Below are positions 24,675-36,740 of a DNA stretch of 64,000 nucleotides, in pieces. Both the position numbers and the translations under genes were made by a program. Position 1 is the first letter of the stretch. Every line of letters starts with the position of its first letter. Under the pieces are notes generated by a model. The model ran no database searches, was not told the origin of the DNA, and saw only the letters and a list, made by a program, of their open reading frames with translations. The stretch is taken from contig NC_134441.1 in NCBI RefSeq assembly GCF_030867145.1, positions 9,160,992 through 9,224,991 on the forward strand. Direction: 5' to 3'. Origin of the DNA: Opisthocomus hoazin. Taxonomy: Eukaryota; Chordata; Aves; Opisthocomiformes; Opisthocomidae.

Positions 24675-26509
24675 GTACGGCTGAACCCCGCACCCTTCAC
24701 CTTCCTTCTCACCAGAGAGGACGAGCCCTTTGCTCTTTGGGACACCCCCGAGAAGATCTGGCTCAGGCAGGGAGGGGACATGGGGCAGCCCCCGTGCAGG
24801 GGGTGACCCCAGGCCACGAGGCAGGGCACGGTCCGCACCGCGTGAGCACGCGTGGCTGGCGGGCTGGGCACCCGGGATGCTCTGCTCCCAGCACTGCTGC
24901 TAGACGTGCGACCTGCCAAAAAACCAAACCAGATTTTCCCCAGTGAAGCCCCGGGTCTGACTGTCTGCCACTGACCTACTGCTTTGCTGTGACACCCCGT
25001 TCCTGAGGCACTACACAGCTCAGTGAATAATTATAAAAATCTCCAGAAATAAACCAGATTTTTTGTCACAGCTGTAAGCACAGGTCCATGCTGCTTTGCT
25101 GCCTGGGAGAACACACCACTGCTTTGGTTCTCCTTTGCGCTAAAACTACAGGTCAGCACTACGACAAGCGTGGAGGTGTGACTTGTAGCACGATGTGGCC
25201 AGAGGATAAATGAGAACCAGGCCCTGCAGGACTATTGATGTGCTCCTGGTGTAAAAGCTCAGCTTACCCCCCATTCCCCACAGGAGCAAAAAAAGAAGCC
25301 CGCTGTCTTCAAAGCCATTTTCTCAATTAGCAGTCACTGCACAGGTCGAGTGGCATGGCAAAGGCACCGGGTGGCAGGACAATTAGCAAAGTAGAATTCG
25401 CACCTGGGTTTTTCACAAGGCACAGGCGGGCCCAGCTCCTTCACGCATTCACAGCTCAGTGCCTGCACATCAGAGCACATCACAGCACACTGCAAAGTCC
25501 ACCCAAGCACATCATAACCAGAACCAGTAGGTGTAGGTCGCCTTGTCAGACAGAGGGGGGATTGCTGGAAGTAGCTGCATTTGGCACTTTAAAAAGCTAT
25601 CTTCTCTCTCATTCCAGTAAAATAATTGACGTGTGGCGAATGCCACGCTGTCCAGGGGACAGCAAAAGGCATCGTTCCAGGCTTTCCCCTGAAACGCCAC
25701 TAATCGGATGTCAGCCTGTGGATTCAGAGTGAATTCTGGAGAGGGGATAGATGATGCTCTGCTGTGCAATGCAGCAACATCTGGTGTTCCTTTTGGCGTT
25801 TGCTGTTTCCCTTCCCTCCCTTGGGCTATACTGTGCTATCCATGTTCCATTTTCTGAGCTGGCAGGCATGGGGGAGCGAAGAGGAGAGGAAACCGCAGGC
25901 AAAGGCACAGTCCCCTGCACGTTGTTTATGAGACATCCTTGCAGCAAACCCTGCATGAACTGGGACCTCATTTGCAAAGAGATGTGGCACGAAGCAAGCT
26001 GCTAGGGCTTCCCCTCCCCGGCGTGCCACTGGCGCAGGAGGCTGCAGGCAGGTGAAGCTGCCGCACTCGCCGGAGCGGCCTCCAGCTCTGCTGCCACTCC
26101 TCTCCCAGATCTAAATCCCACTTCCCATCACAGCAGAGATCGCAGATTGATGCAGAGCGCACAGCAGCACCGGCTCGGGGAGCAGCAGCAGCTCAGCTTA
26201 TCTGGAGGAAGGACACACAGGCTTGAGCAACGCTTCATATCGGAGCTCACAAACCCTGCGGCCACACGCCTGCAGCGCGAGGTCTTTCTTTTAGCAAAGC
26301 TAAAGCAGGGCAAAATGTTGCCCTAATTGTGCTGTCGCTACTGTCCATCTCCTTCGGCAGCAGAGGATCTGCCCTGGCAGAAAACGCTATTTGGCAACAC
26401 AGCAAGAGGACTGGGCTCCGAGACCAGTGCACTCGGGCTCTCCCGCAGTTCCCAGCAGAGCGGGCTGTGCCTTGGCCAGATGCTTTTCCAGTGCCCTGCA
26501 CAAGGCTCG

Positions 26510-26532
26510 CCCAGCCCAGCCCAGCCCAGCCC
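26510..26532 (+). repeat. (CCCAG)n short tandem repeat
   Basis: Between four and five consecutive CCCAG units in a GC-rich stretch. It is a plain microsatellite-like run with no sign of function. Confidence 0.8.
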
Positions 26533-29500
26533 GCTGCCGCCCCACAGCCGCCTGCGGACCCTCCCCGGCTTCTGCCCAGCAGAGCAGAGCTGCTGCAGCC
26601 TGCGGTCTCGCCCAGCGGCCTCGGGCGCAGCGAGAAGCCCACCCTGCGTGCAGTGAGAGCGGCAGCAAGCAACCCTCCTCGGACCTGGGCAGTGCCGATG
26701 CCTTTGAGATGGCAGCACCTCAGAGCCTCTTTGGAGGCGTGACGCCATTGAGAATTCTCCTTTCCTGACATTCAGCAGTGAAATTAGAGCCGGCAGCAGC
26801 AGGTTTTTTGCAAAACGAAGTTTGCTAAGCGCGTTTAAAGTACTACGTGCTTCTTCACTGAGGTTTGCGGACCCTTCTGCCAGCTCGTGCTGTTTGAAAG
26901 AGCCTGAACCAGCGACTGATCCTGGCTCCATCACATTGTTAAACACACCTGCGGGATGTCCCTAGATGTGTTACTTTGATTTCGTTAGCTCATCCTCAAC
27001 TGCAGTTTTTAATCCTCGGGATAAGAAAAGGCTGAACTGTAGCCGCCTTCCAGGACCTCAGACTCTGGCAGAGCATCTTTAGCTCTGTGCATAAGAACTG
27101 CAGCACCCAGGGAGCTTAAACAAAGAACCCCGGGCAGTCCCAGCCTGAACCACTGGGAAGAATGCCATCGTTCACAAATAGGGGAAGATGTTTGGAAAAT
27201 CTATTTCCGAGGTCACCTTTTATCATCCAGGCACACCACAGGCACAGCGCAGAGCCAGAGCGCTGCCTTTATCAGCCAAAGCCAGCACTGGGGACTTCCC
27301 GCAATTACAAAGCGCAGTTTCCAACAGGTCCTCTCCCCGCTCCCAGCCCCCCAACCCCAGCCGAGGCAGAGGGGAGCTGGCTGCCCACCGGGACTCTTGG
27401 CAAGGGATTTCAGTCCTCTTCTCCCAGAGGACGGGGAGGCTTGGTCCATTGATCTCAGAGGCTAAAATAATTTTACGCTTTCTTCTGCGAAATCCTCACA
27501 GCAAAGCCCGGAAGATGCAGCGAGCCCAGACAGAAACATATTTCCCCTGTGGTTACCCTGCTGCCCGGCTGCCAGCGCTCAGACATGCAATTTGTGCCTC
27601 CCTAGGCAAAACGCAGTGAAGTGTTTAACTTGGCAACAGGAGCATTTCTCTGGACGCTGCCATCTCCACTGACCTCAGCCCAACATCACAGGCTCCCCCA
27701 GCCCCTCGCCAGCACCCCCTCCTGCAACACTCCACGTCCTGGCCATCGCTGCCTCTACGTGAGCTCCGCAGGCTCCTCGCGCAAGGTTGAACACCCAGCA
27801 GCTCCCCACCGCACCCTCCTCTCCCTCCCACAGAAGGTTTGGGGTTTCTCCCACGCTCTCCACAGGACAGAAGCCGCCCCTGTGCAGGGAGCCATCGAGC
27901 AGTCAGGCGAGGTCTGGTCCAGGAGGCACAGCCTGGCGCTGGGGACAGCGCAGACATGGACCCCCTCCAGCAGAAAGCCCGGCAGAAAGATTGGCTCTTG
28001 CACAGGGAAAATGTGGACCTTAGCCCAGGCTGAGCTGCATCTAGGAAGCTTGTAAATAACAGCCTTGCCTAGCCTGTAGCTCAGTGAGTATTGCTAACGC
28101 CCCAGTTCTCCCTCTGGCTTAGAGACGTGGGGGCCAATCTCTCTGCCCACACCACCAGCATTAATCTAGAGTTAGACAGTGACAACAGGGAGTGGAACAG
28201 ATACGGCTGTCGCAGGAGCCTCTGAGTGGGAAGAGCGGCGAGTAACAAACCCTTACCTGCCAAAGCACCAGAAAGCTCCCTGATGGCTGAGACCAGGCGC
28301 AAGGAGGCGGCAGGCGGGAGCTGGCACAAGCTACCAGCCCCGAGCATGAAGGCAGAGGTGCACTCGCGGCTTGCCCCCCCTGCCCTCCGCCGCTGCAGCA
28401 CTGTCGGCATGAGGGGCCGCTGGGGCTGGGGAGGATCAGGCCAGTGGCTGCCAGGGGTCTGCCAGGGCAGCCCACGGCGACGGGAGACGCGGGGCAGCCG
28501 GGCAGGCACCCACAGAGCCATCCTCCGGAGAGAGTCCAGCAGACAGCACGGCTGTGCTGGTTGCCTGACTGCAGCGGGGTGCTCGGGACTATACAGCAGA
28601 GGGAAGCCTGGGTGCTAACTGCTTAAATCCCAGTTACTACACGCAGGACAGTGCTGCTGGAGGATCACCCCACAACGGACCAGCAGAGGAGATGGGGCAG
28701 CCCGGTTAGGAACGGAGCACGTGGCAACACGGAGCTCTGCCCACAGATCCTCTGTGCAAAACCTGTCACCAGCTCCGCGTGCACTGGCCTGCCGCCAAGG
28801 CCCCTTCTGTCACGGGACTGTCAGTATCAGTGCTTTCCCAACACCGAATGAGGCTTGCCTGGACCTCCGTGGCAGTGGCACAGCGCACTCAGCTTGCTTT
28901 ACAAGCAGTCCCGTGAACACTTGCTCCATTACCCTCCCCAGGCAGGCTCACACACTTACCAAGTTTGCCTTCCCTGTATCAGTGGCCAGGGATGCTCGCT
29001 GCTGCCTGACACTCTTTAAACCAGCGGACCAGGGCTCTCCAGCTCTGTGGACGAGAGATGAACACATACCAGCAAACAGCCCAGTCCCAAGGCGTAAGTA
29101 TTAGCAACAGGCTGTCAGATACTGTTTGTCACTGCTAATTTATCAGAATGGCCATCTTGATTGGTGTCGATGCCTGTCCCCAGGGACTGAGGAACAGGAC
29201 AGCCGAGTCGATTCGTTACCATTCCCTGACAGAGCCCTGTGCTCCACATCGGCTGCTGGCGGGTCCCAGGGGCAGAGGGGCCCTGTGAGCACAGGCAGGA
29301 CAGGACTCCCACCAGGACTCAACGCCTAGGATGGTGTCCACAGGGGATGTCCAAGTGATCCCCTGCAGCGAGTCCAGAGGGTGACACCTTGGTCCAAGGC
29401 GACACTTTGCACCTGTCTGCATACGGCCACAAAGGGAATTTCCCTCCCAGAGGCAAATTACTTTCTCTGATTTGGGCCCCACATTACATATGGCACCAGG

Positions 29501-32500
29501 AGTAATTTCCACACCCACCCTAGCCAAATACGCAGGGCACTGCCTGCCTGCTTTGCTATAAACAGCTTCTAGCACTGCTGAGCAAGGATTAATGACTTTT
29601 CTAATTATACCACCATCAGCTGGTGACAGGGGATGATACTGTGAAGATCTCTGAGCCCACTCACCCAGTGTGTGGCTGGGCTGCTCTGCACAGAACATAC
29701 CTGTACATCATTTCACAATTCCAAGGAATATCAAGTCACAAGTGCAGCAAAGAAAAAAAAAAAGTATTTCTTAATATTAAATAAGACACATCTGGAAACC
29801 ATATCTACTCCAAGTTACTAAAAGGAATCCTATCAGTTTTTGGGTGGCATCTCACCAAGCTCCATTTCCATGTAACCATCACCCGTGATCTGTACCACCT
29901 GAAAGTACCGCTCCTCTGAGCATACAGAAGACCTGTTTCATATCAGCTTCCCAATGAACTCTTGATTTTAAATTGGCTTGCCCTATTTACTAGGCAACTA
30001 CTCTCTTTGTCCTGCTGAAAAGGAGCTTTTTTTCACATGCCTGCACTACCCAGGCCACAGCAAGACTGCTCCCTGCACCATTTCGCGGCTGCTCGTGCTT
30101 CCCCAGCTTGGGGCAGCCCTCGCAGGCCTGAGCTGTAAAACTGGTTGTCCTTTGTCCAAACGTTCCTTTTCCACATGACTTGCTAATGGTGCACACAATA
30201 ATTTCTGCAGAAGGGCTCTTACTTCCAAAAATGCCAATAATAGGAAAACGCATCTTGCAACACCTGATGGTAGTTCCAGTCCACCTTCTGCGTTTTAAGC
30301 TTTTCTATTTCATGACAGCATGAACAAGATGCAGTTTCAGAGGGGAGTACAGCATCTTGGTGTCAAAATAACTCTCCATTTTCTGAACAGTTGATGGCTA
30401 TAGCAAAAAATGTTTTCTCCTGAGGACATGGCAGGTGCATAATTTGCCTGGGAAAATTACTGGAAAACTTAACAGCCAAGGAGCCCTTTACTCAGCAACT
30501 GCACTGCTGAAAGTTTCAGCCTGCCGGTCCCCAGCAACGAGCAATGCGCAGGGCAGACGAGCCTGGCTTCCCTAGGCTGCCTCGGCTCCAGGAGTGAGAT
30601 TTTCTGCCCACAGTACGGGCGGCTAAGCACCGCTCAGCAGACTCTGCTCAGCTTCTGAAGCAGCAGTGCTTTGCAAGAGCTATCAGAAGGGAAGGGATCA
30701 GGCAAGTTATCCTGCCCAGTCATTTGGAAACTGCACGAGTCGCTCCCTGCAGCAGAGATCCTGCCCTTTGTTGGGTCTCATTTACAGCAGTAACAATTCT
30801 ATCAGTTCCACAAGGCAATACCTTAGGTCCTGCAGCTGGGGTTAAAGGAATTGCCGTGGGTTTCGGATGTCAGCACAGGGAAGTGGTCCTTGCGGCATGG
30901 CCCTGCCAGCACCCTCCAGGTGATGCTGCCAGGTCAGAGCAGCCCCAACAGGAAAAAATAACTGGTACGTGACTCCCTTTCAGTCCAACGCCCAACAAAC
31001 GGCCACCGCATCAGTCCAGCAGCTGTAAAGATGAAATGCCAACCGATGAACTCCGTCTCCCCTCACCCATCTGCCCACAGTGAACGAACAGGAGAAAACA
31101 ACTAACCTTCTGTTTGGTTGCCAAGGTTTCTCATTTTTATGTATAACTATGTATATTTATAGTGCCCCTTGCTGTCAAAAACGAGCAAAGGGAAGAGCAG
31201 ATAAGACAGCCCGGCAGAACTGTTTCTCAACAGAACGTTTTTCAGCTTTCCACAAGGCGTCAGCAGCTCTTTAAAGTCTTTTTATTACATTCTGTGTTAG
31301 ATGCAAAATCATATTTCAAAGACACTTTAACTTTGAAAAAACAAAATGCAGATTCCATACTGTGCCACCTGCAAACAGCAGAGGCATGACCCACATCAGA
31401 GAGAAACTTCTAATGGAGGGAGGGAGCTTTGCAGACGAGAGTTGGCCATTTCAAACACTTTAAAAATAAAAGGTCACAGGGAAATCGCTGCCTTCCTAAC
31501 TACAGCATGAGCTCTAGTGTTACCATGCCACAACTCAGGTTCCTAATTTAAATTGTCATTAAGCCCTGCTGCAGGCCCCATAACTTAATGACTTTTGGTA
31601 TGATAGCCTGTTCTCCACCAAGGAGATGAAGGGCACATTCGTGTCGGAGACGGGGCGAGGAGAAACAACACATGGAGCTAAATAAGGATCCAAATCACAA
31701 CACATCTCAGAGGCTGCCCTCCCTTTTTCACAGGGTCTTGATTTGATGTACTGTACCCACACAACAAGCTTTTTTTCCTTGCCTGCACTCGTGACTGCTC
31801 CAAGGGATGTCGGAAGAGCACATTACCCCAGCTACACGTCAAGCTTTACGGGGATGGCAGGCCAGATGTTGGCTGGCTTGGAGAAGGTTCTGGAGACCGC
31901 TCCAGAGAAGCCGGCTGCAGTGGGACGGCAGCCGCCACAGTGCCGTAGCCTCAGCCAGGGACCGTGATTTCCCCATGACTGGCACAGGAAAAGCCAAGAG
32001 ACCCCGGGGAGTGGGAGCTGGGCTCGCCGGACCACCGGCCATCCCCTGGCCACCCCGGGCGCAGGCGAGGCACCCTCGGGGGCAGCCCCATGCCAGCACC
32101 TCGAGCCACATGTGGGCCTGGCCAGGCTGTGGGCAAGACGTGCCCAGCTGCAGCGTGCCCTGCTTCCCCGCGGAGCACCCCGCTCTTCGGAGCGGCTCCT
32201 CGACGCCAGCACCCGGACGATGCCACCACCCCTCGCCCCTCCGGCTCCTTCCCCCGAGCCACGGCAGCGCGGGCGCCCAGGGCCTGCCCTGCCGCTGCGT
32301 CATGGCAGGGAGGTCTGCAGTCACCGCGCGATCAGCGCCCCACGGCAAGTCCACCAGCTCGGGTGTTCTGTGGGATGCCAAACCAAACCAGCAAAGCTCC
32401 CGTGATTTCTCGTTCCTTCCTAATTAGTTGTGAGACCACAAATTATAAAGTAGAAGTCTTCTCATCTCCACTCCTTCCAGCATAGAGGCCGTTACCCATT

Positions 32501-32559
32501 TCTGAGTTTTCTGGGGACTGACTTTCCCCTTGCTCTTTAAGCGTGCAGAACTCTGACCG

Positions 32560-33310
32560 CCACAAGCGGCCACCGAGACGGCGGCAGCAGCAGCCGCCCG
32601 CGCGCCCGGGCCGGTGACGCCGTGAGGCACCGCCCGGACCGGCTGGCGGCCGCGCCTGGCGCCGCAGAGCGCGGCCGGCGGGACCCGGACGCGGACTCTC
32701 ACCAGCACCGCAGCGCTCCCCGCACACACCGCGCCACGCGCCGTGATCCGGGCAGGGGGCGTGCCGAGCAGCCTCGCGCGCGCGCGCTTTCAGAAACGCT
32801 GGTTTGTGGCACGGGAACCCACGGCGGACAGCGCGAGGCCGGGGCGGGGCCAGCAGGCGGAAGGGGCGGGGCCCGGCGCCGGGCGCGTTTCCGAGACAAA
32901 GGCGCCACCCCGCGGCGCACGCCGACCGCTGCGGGGAGAGACGGGCGGTTTCCAGCCCCGACGGCGGGGCCCGGTGCACAGCGGACGGCTGGAGGCCCCC
33001 CTTCCCCCGACGCTCCCGTCAGCGGGCGACAGCAAAGCCCGAGGGAAGCGGCAAAGACGGGCGGTCTCCCTTCCCCTCGGGGCTGCGGGTTCCCGGGCGG
33101 GCGGGGCACCCCCCGCCTCCCCCGAACGCCCCGGGAGCGGCGCCACAAGGGGCAGTGCGGGCTGGCGAGGTGACCCCGCAGCCCACCAGAAGTTACAGCC
33201 CGCGTCCCTGAACAGGTCCGTCCCGCGGGATGTGGGAGTGGGGCTGGGCCGAAGCGCGACCCTCGACGTCGCAGCCGCACCGAGACCCGAGCCAAACGTT
33301 GCCTCATAGC
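32560..33310. promoter_or_regulatory. CpG island B, orphan promoter candidate
   Basis: About 750 bp of dense CpG well separated from island A. GC boxes GGGGCGGGGCC (near 32839) and AAGGGGCGGGGCCC (near 32869) are present. On the minus strand a good donor, CTG followed by GTGAGAG, ends an exon at 32703, just below the GC boxes; another, AAG followed by GTAGGT, ends one at 33378. A plus donor, GAG followed by GTGACC, lies near 33169. It could be the main or an alternative ZMAT4 start, or the start of a non-coding transcript between the two genes. The island itself is clear; its product is unknown. Confidence 0.75.
32775..32787. repeat. Alternating CG run
   Basis: Thirteen bases of strictly alternating C and G lie inside CpG island B, about 50 bp from its GC boxes. 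Such runs can adopt Z-DNA when negatively supercoiled near an active promoter; that consequence is inference. Confidence 0.8.
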
Positions 33311-36272
33311 TAAGGGCAAAGCGGAGCTGGCTGCTGACATGCTTTCCTGCTGTTTAAGAATTCCTCCTCCTACCTACCTTGAACAGCGAAAAAAGGCATT
33401 TCGGAAAGTTAAACACAAAGCAGAGAAGTTCGGGGCGTTGCTTTAGTGCAGTTTGCCAGCTGCATTGCTGCCCCTTCGCCGAGCAGCTCACCCACAACCC
33501 AGCATCTGCTCCCAGCCAGCCAGCACCAGGCCAGGCGGGCAGAAGCATCACCGAGCTGCAGCATCGCTCTCCGTCCCGGCGTGCAGCTCCAGCAGCATCC
33601 CCACCTGTTTCTTCTCAGCACAGGTGCTGCAGGAGGAGCTCCTCTTATTTGTAAAGTAAGGTGATCTGCAGGGAATTAATCTTGGACTACATCCCAAAGC
33701 TGAAAGCAAGAGAAGATCAAATTTTGTACCACTCCGGAAGACACAAAAGTGCTTTTCTGAGACTGAAGAAATTTTAGTATCAGCAGGCAAACAATCAACC
33801 TCGTTCATATTTTACGTGCTGCTGTCTGTCTTCCCTTTAATTCCGTCATGTAATTGCAGATAATTTGGTTTCTAGACTGTAATCCGATACTTGCATGAAA
33901 GTGATATGAGTATCCTGCCATTACGCCCCTTTTACTCTGAGGAAACAGTTCAGGTATGAGATGCTTATCAAAGCGCAGGACCTTTGGGCTCCCAGCTAGA
34001 GCTAAGCTATTCTGACCTTGTTTGGATCGGGCAGGGCATTTGTGTACCTGCCTGGATAAGCAGAGGATGTTCTCCTTTCTGGAAGTATCTCAGCCTGCAC
34101 CAAATATGTGCAGCAGGAGCAAAAAAAGCAGTGCGAGCACATGTAAGAGAAACCCCAAGTAAGGCAGGATGACTACAGACAGAGAAGGTGTAACACAGAG
34201 AATGAGGAGATTCAGGGATCAGACATGGCTTGGGAAATACACAATAGGTATTTGGGAAGTGAGTCAAGCTCTCCGCTGGACCAATCTGTTTGCTCCTGCT
34301 CTATATCCGGTATCAGACTTACTATTTCATCACTGAGCAGAACAGAGGGACCACTGAGAAAAACAGGGTGGAAAAATGAAGCTGGATTTCAGTTCTCCCA
34401 TTGTATAGCCTTCTTGATCTCACAAGTTTTCCAAGAAGGCAATCACCAGTTTCACAAGAGTGGAAAAGTATTGCGAGCTCAGAGGTCAGCAGAAACAATG
34501 CAAAACTTTACAGTTATAAACAGAACGAGAAAACCCACAGCCCATGCTGTGCTGGGACTCGCACAGCCATTCTGTCAAGGAGAGAAACAATAGCCTCTAA
34601 CTTGCCAGCACAGTACGCATTCCAGACTGCCACCTGGGAATGGTCGCTGTGCCGCCGACTGTCAGCGGCTCCAGAGAGAGACTTACCCGCTGGAAACTTT
34701 CACCAGCCAGCTGGAAGAAGCAGCACAATGCATAGTTTTCTTACTGCATGAGGGAAGGAGCAAAGATATTGTCAGATGTCATCTGGTTTGTTATTCAGTC
34801 GTCTCCAGTCATCTGTTCCAGGAACTGTATTGGGACAAGAGGGGAATTCCTCCACGTAAAGCAAGCAGGGTGTGCTTTGCATTGGGGCAGCACCTCGTGC
34901 ACTTATCTCTGCCATTCTTATCTCAGCAGACTCTGCTATCCACGTAAACAAGGCACAGTTTCATTGTCCTGGGGACCCTACACATTATACAGACGTGTCA
35001 AAGGGCATGAGAAAGATGCCTTCACAGCAAGATCAGGCACTGGCTCCACGCTGGACAGGAAGGAAGCGCTTGGCAGAAGTGGAGTTGAGCACAGCTCTTG
35101 TTTACATCCAAGATAAAGGGCAGAGCTGCCATCGAAGGTGTAGAGGTGATGCTGCATTGTGCTTTCAGACACAAGACAATCCTGCCCCAAAATGCTCAGT
35201 ATCTGGTGAACTTCACCGAGCCCTTACTCACAGCATTGCTGCACCAGCTTTGTGCAAGCTGGTCAGAGCCTTTGTCGGCTGCAGGCACATGCCCTGGCCA
35301 TTGCTTCTACCAAGAAAAGCACACGACCTTCTCCTCCAGCCCTTTCTGTTGCTTGTCCCCAATTTTGCAACCAGTTGGAAGTCAGTCTGTCATCCCAGCC
35401 TTGCAGGGTGGGGATTTCACACCTCAGCATAAAGCTGATAAAAAGGATTCTGTGCAGGGCACGTTGGGTTTGGTTATTGATGGTGCACATTCCAGCTTCG
35501 GGAAGTCCTTGGAAGCCTGCTGTTCATATTTCAGTCAAGATTTATATCCAGGAGAACAATGCTCTGTTATAGGAGGGCTTTGCTCTCCCAGCCACACCAG
35601 TAATTCTCAGCAGCTTTTTCCTGAGCTCTTTTCTGGCTCCCCACTTTGACTTATTGTCTATTATCACACATCTGTCAAGCATAACAAGGAGAGCTGTGTA
35701 CATGCCTCATCCACTGCAAGGGAGTTTCTATATGCACTGAAATTTCAGTGCTCTGCTCTCTTAACCCCTACAGCACCATACACTTGCATAGAAGAACTGG
35801 TGAGAACTGAAGTAGGGCAAGTAGACATTTCATTGCCTCCTTTCTACAGTCCTTGCTTAAGGATAAAAATCTCTTAAAAAGCATTGATGTGCTTGTATGC
35901 CACAGTACTAGCTTAACCAGAACAACGTGACCATGCAGCGCATCTCCAGGGACAGATTCCCACCTGCATCCATCCGAGCAGACAACTCTCTCTGGTCTGA
36001 TCCCGGACTCTGAATTCACAGAACATCTTTATTAACGATGGACCATGAGAGAGCGCTTAATTATTCCAACGCTGACTGTTATACAGCAAGCAAAAGGGAT
36101 CCAGGAAAATGTTTTCCTGCGAGTAAATGATTGTGAGAAGCTGGCTGTAAACACAGCGCTTGGAGTCCAAACAACACAAAGCTGAATATTACCTGTCGCA
36201 ATAAATTGCCAGCCTCAGCCTGCGTGTTCTGGGAGGAACCAGCTGGGGGGAGCGGACACCTGGCGTGCTGTT

Positions 36273-36289
36273 GGTTGGGCAACCCAACC
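36273..36289. repeat. Short perfect hairpin
   Basis: GGTTGGG and CCCAACC form perfect 7-bp arms around a CAA centre. It also contains GTTGGGCAAC, which is loosely like an RFX site. It lies just left of the AT-rich block at 36.34 kb. Confidence 0.7.
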
Positions 36290-36339
36290 GCGGTAATTCT
36301 CTAAAGGAGGGGAGAGACTGCAGCCCTCCACTATTTGGA

Positions 36340-36740
36340 AAGAATAATATGCAGACAAATCACAGAGCTTTTCTTAATGCTGCCATAATATACAAATAAG
36401 AGACTTAAGTATAATTATAGGTTGTATAATCAGTGTGAATAAAGAAATATGTAGTAATTGATGCCATATTTTATAAATATCCTAACTGTTTAAGAAACTG
36501 AAAATGTTTTCAAGAGAAATACTTTAGCATAATGATTATAAAACCCTTTAATGTGAGTGAGCTGCTTTCTGAAGCCAGTTTTAGATTCAGTCTCATGAAC
36601 ATAGAGTTAATTGCCCTTCTGCGCGAGTTGGATGTTAGCACATTCCAGCAGAGTGTGCATTTTCCAAAGTGCCAATTCCAACACATTCCACCCCGTGCAA
36701 TTTCTGCCTTTTTATGCACAACACAAAACACACACACATC
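36340..36740. promoter_or_regulatory. AT-rich candidate enhancer block
   Basis: About 400 bp, strongly AT-rich on its left side (36345-36540: many TAAT, ATAATTATA and TTTATAAATA words), passing into a mixed part with clustered CATTCCA-type motifs. It is bordered by GC-richer DNA on both sides and has no plausible coding frame. Of all intergenic blocks here it looks most like a deeply conserved regulatory element, on composition and motif density only. It lies about 20 kb from the SFRP1 3' end and 3 kb from CpG island B. Confidence 0.35.
36641..36690 (+). promoter_or_regulatory. TEAD-type (M-CAT) motif cluster
   Basis: CATTCCA at 36641-36647 and 36684-36690 and AATTCCA at 36674-36680 stand in the same orientation within 50 bp. 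CATTCCA is the classic M-CAT/TEAD core. The spacing of the last two (10 bp, about one helix turn) would put them on the same face of DNA. Binding is inferred from the motif. Confidence 0.35.

Larger units (their letters stand above)
20721..32559. other. Inter-island DNA without a recognised gene
   Basis: About 11.8 kb of mixed composition. GC-rich patches (about 22.4-22.9, 23.3-23.8, 26.4-26.7, 27.3-28.6 and 31.9-32.4 kb) give long meaningless open frames. AT-rich parts lie at about 21.9-22.4, 24.9-25.3 and 29.7-30.5 kb. A-runs of about 11 occur at 22081 and 29753. Just right of island A, 20793-20812 forms a hairpin with arms ACGAGGG/CCCTCGT. A segment at 29555-29640 with TTAATGACTTTTCTAATTA looks enhancer-like. 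The region is either ZMAT4 intron (if island B is the promoter) or intergenic. Confidence 0.5.

Noticed and set aside
28076..28140. tRNA A-box-like TAGCTCAGTGAGTA on the plus strand
   Set aside because: No B-box (GGTTCRANNCC) follows at the right distance and no cloverleaf forms.
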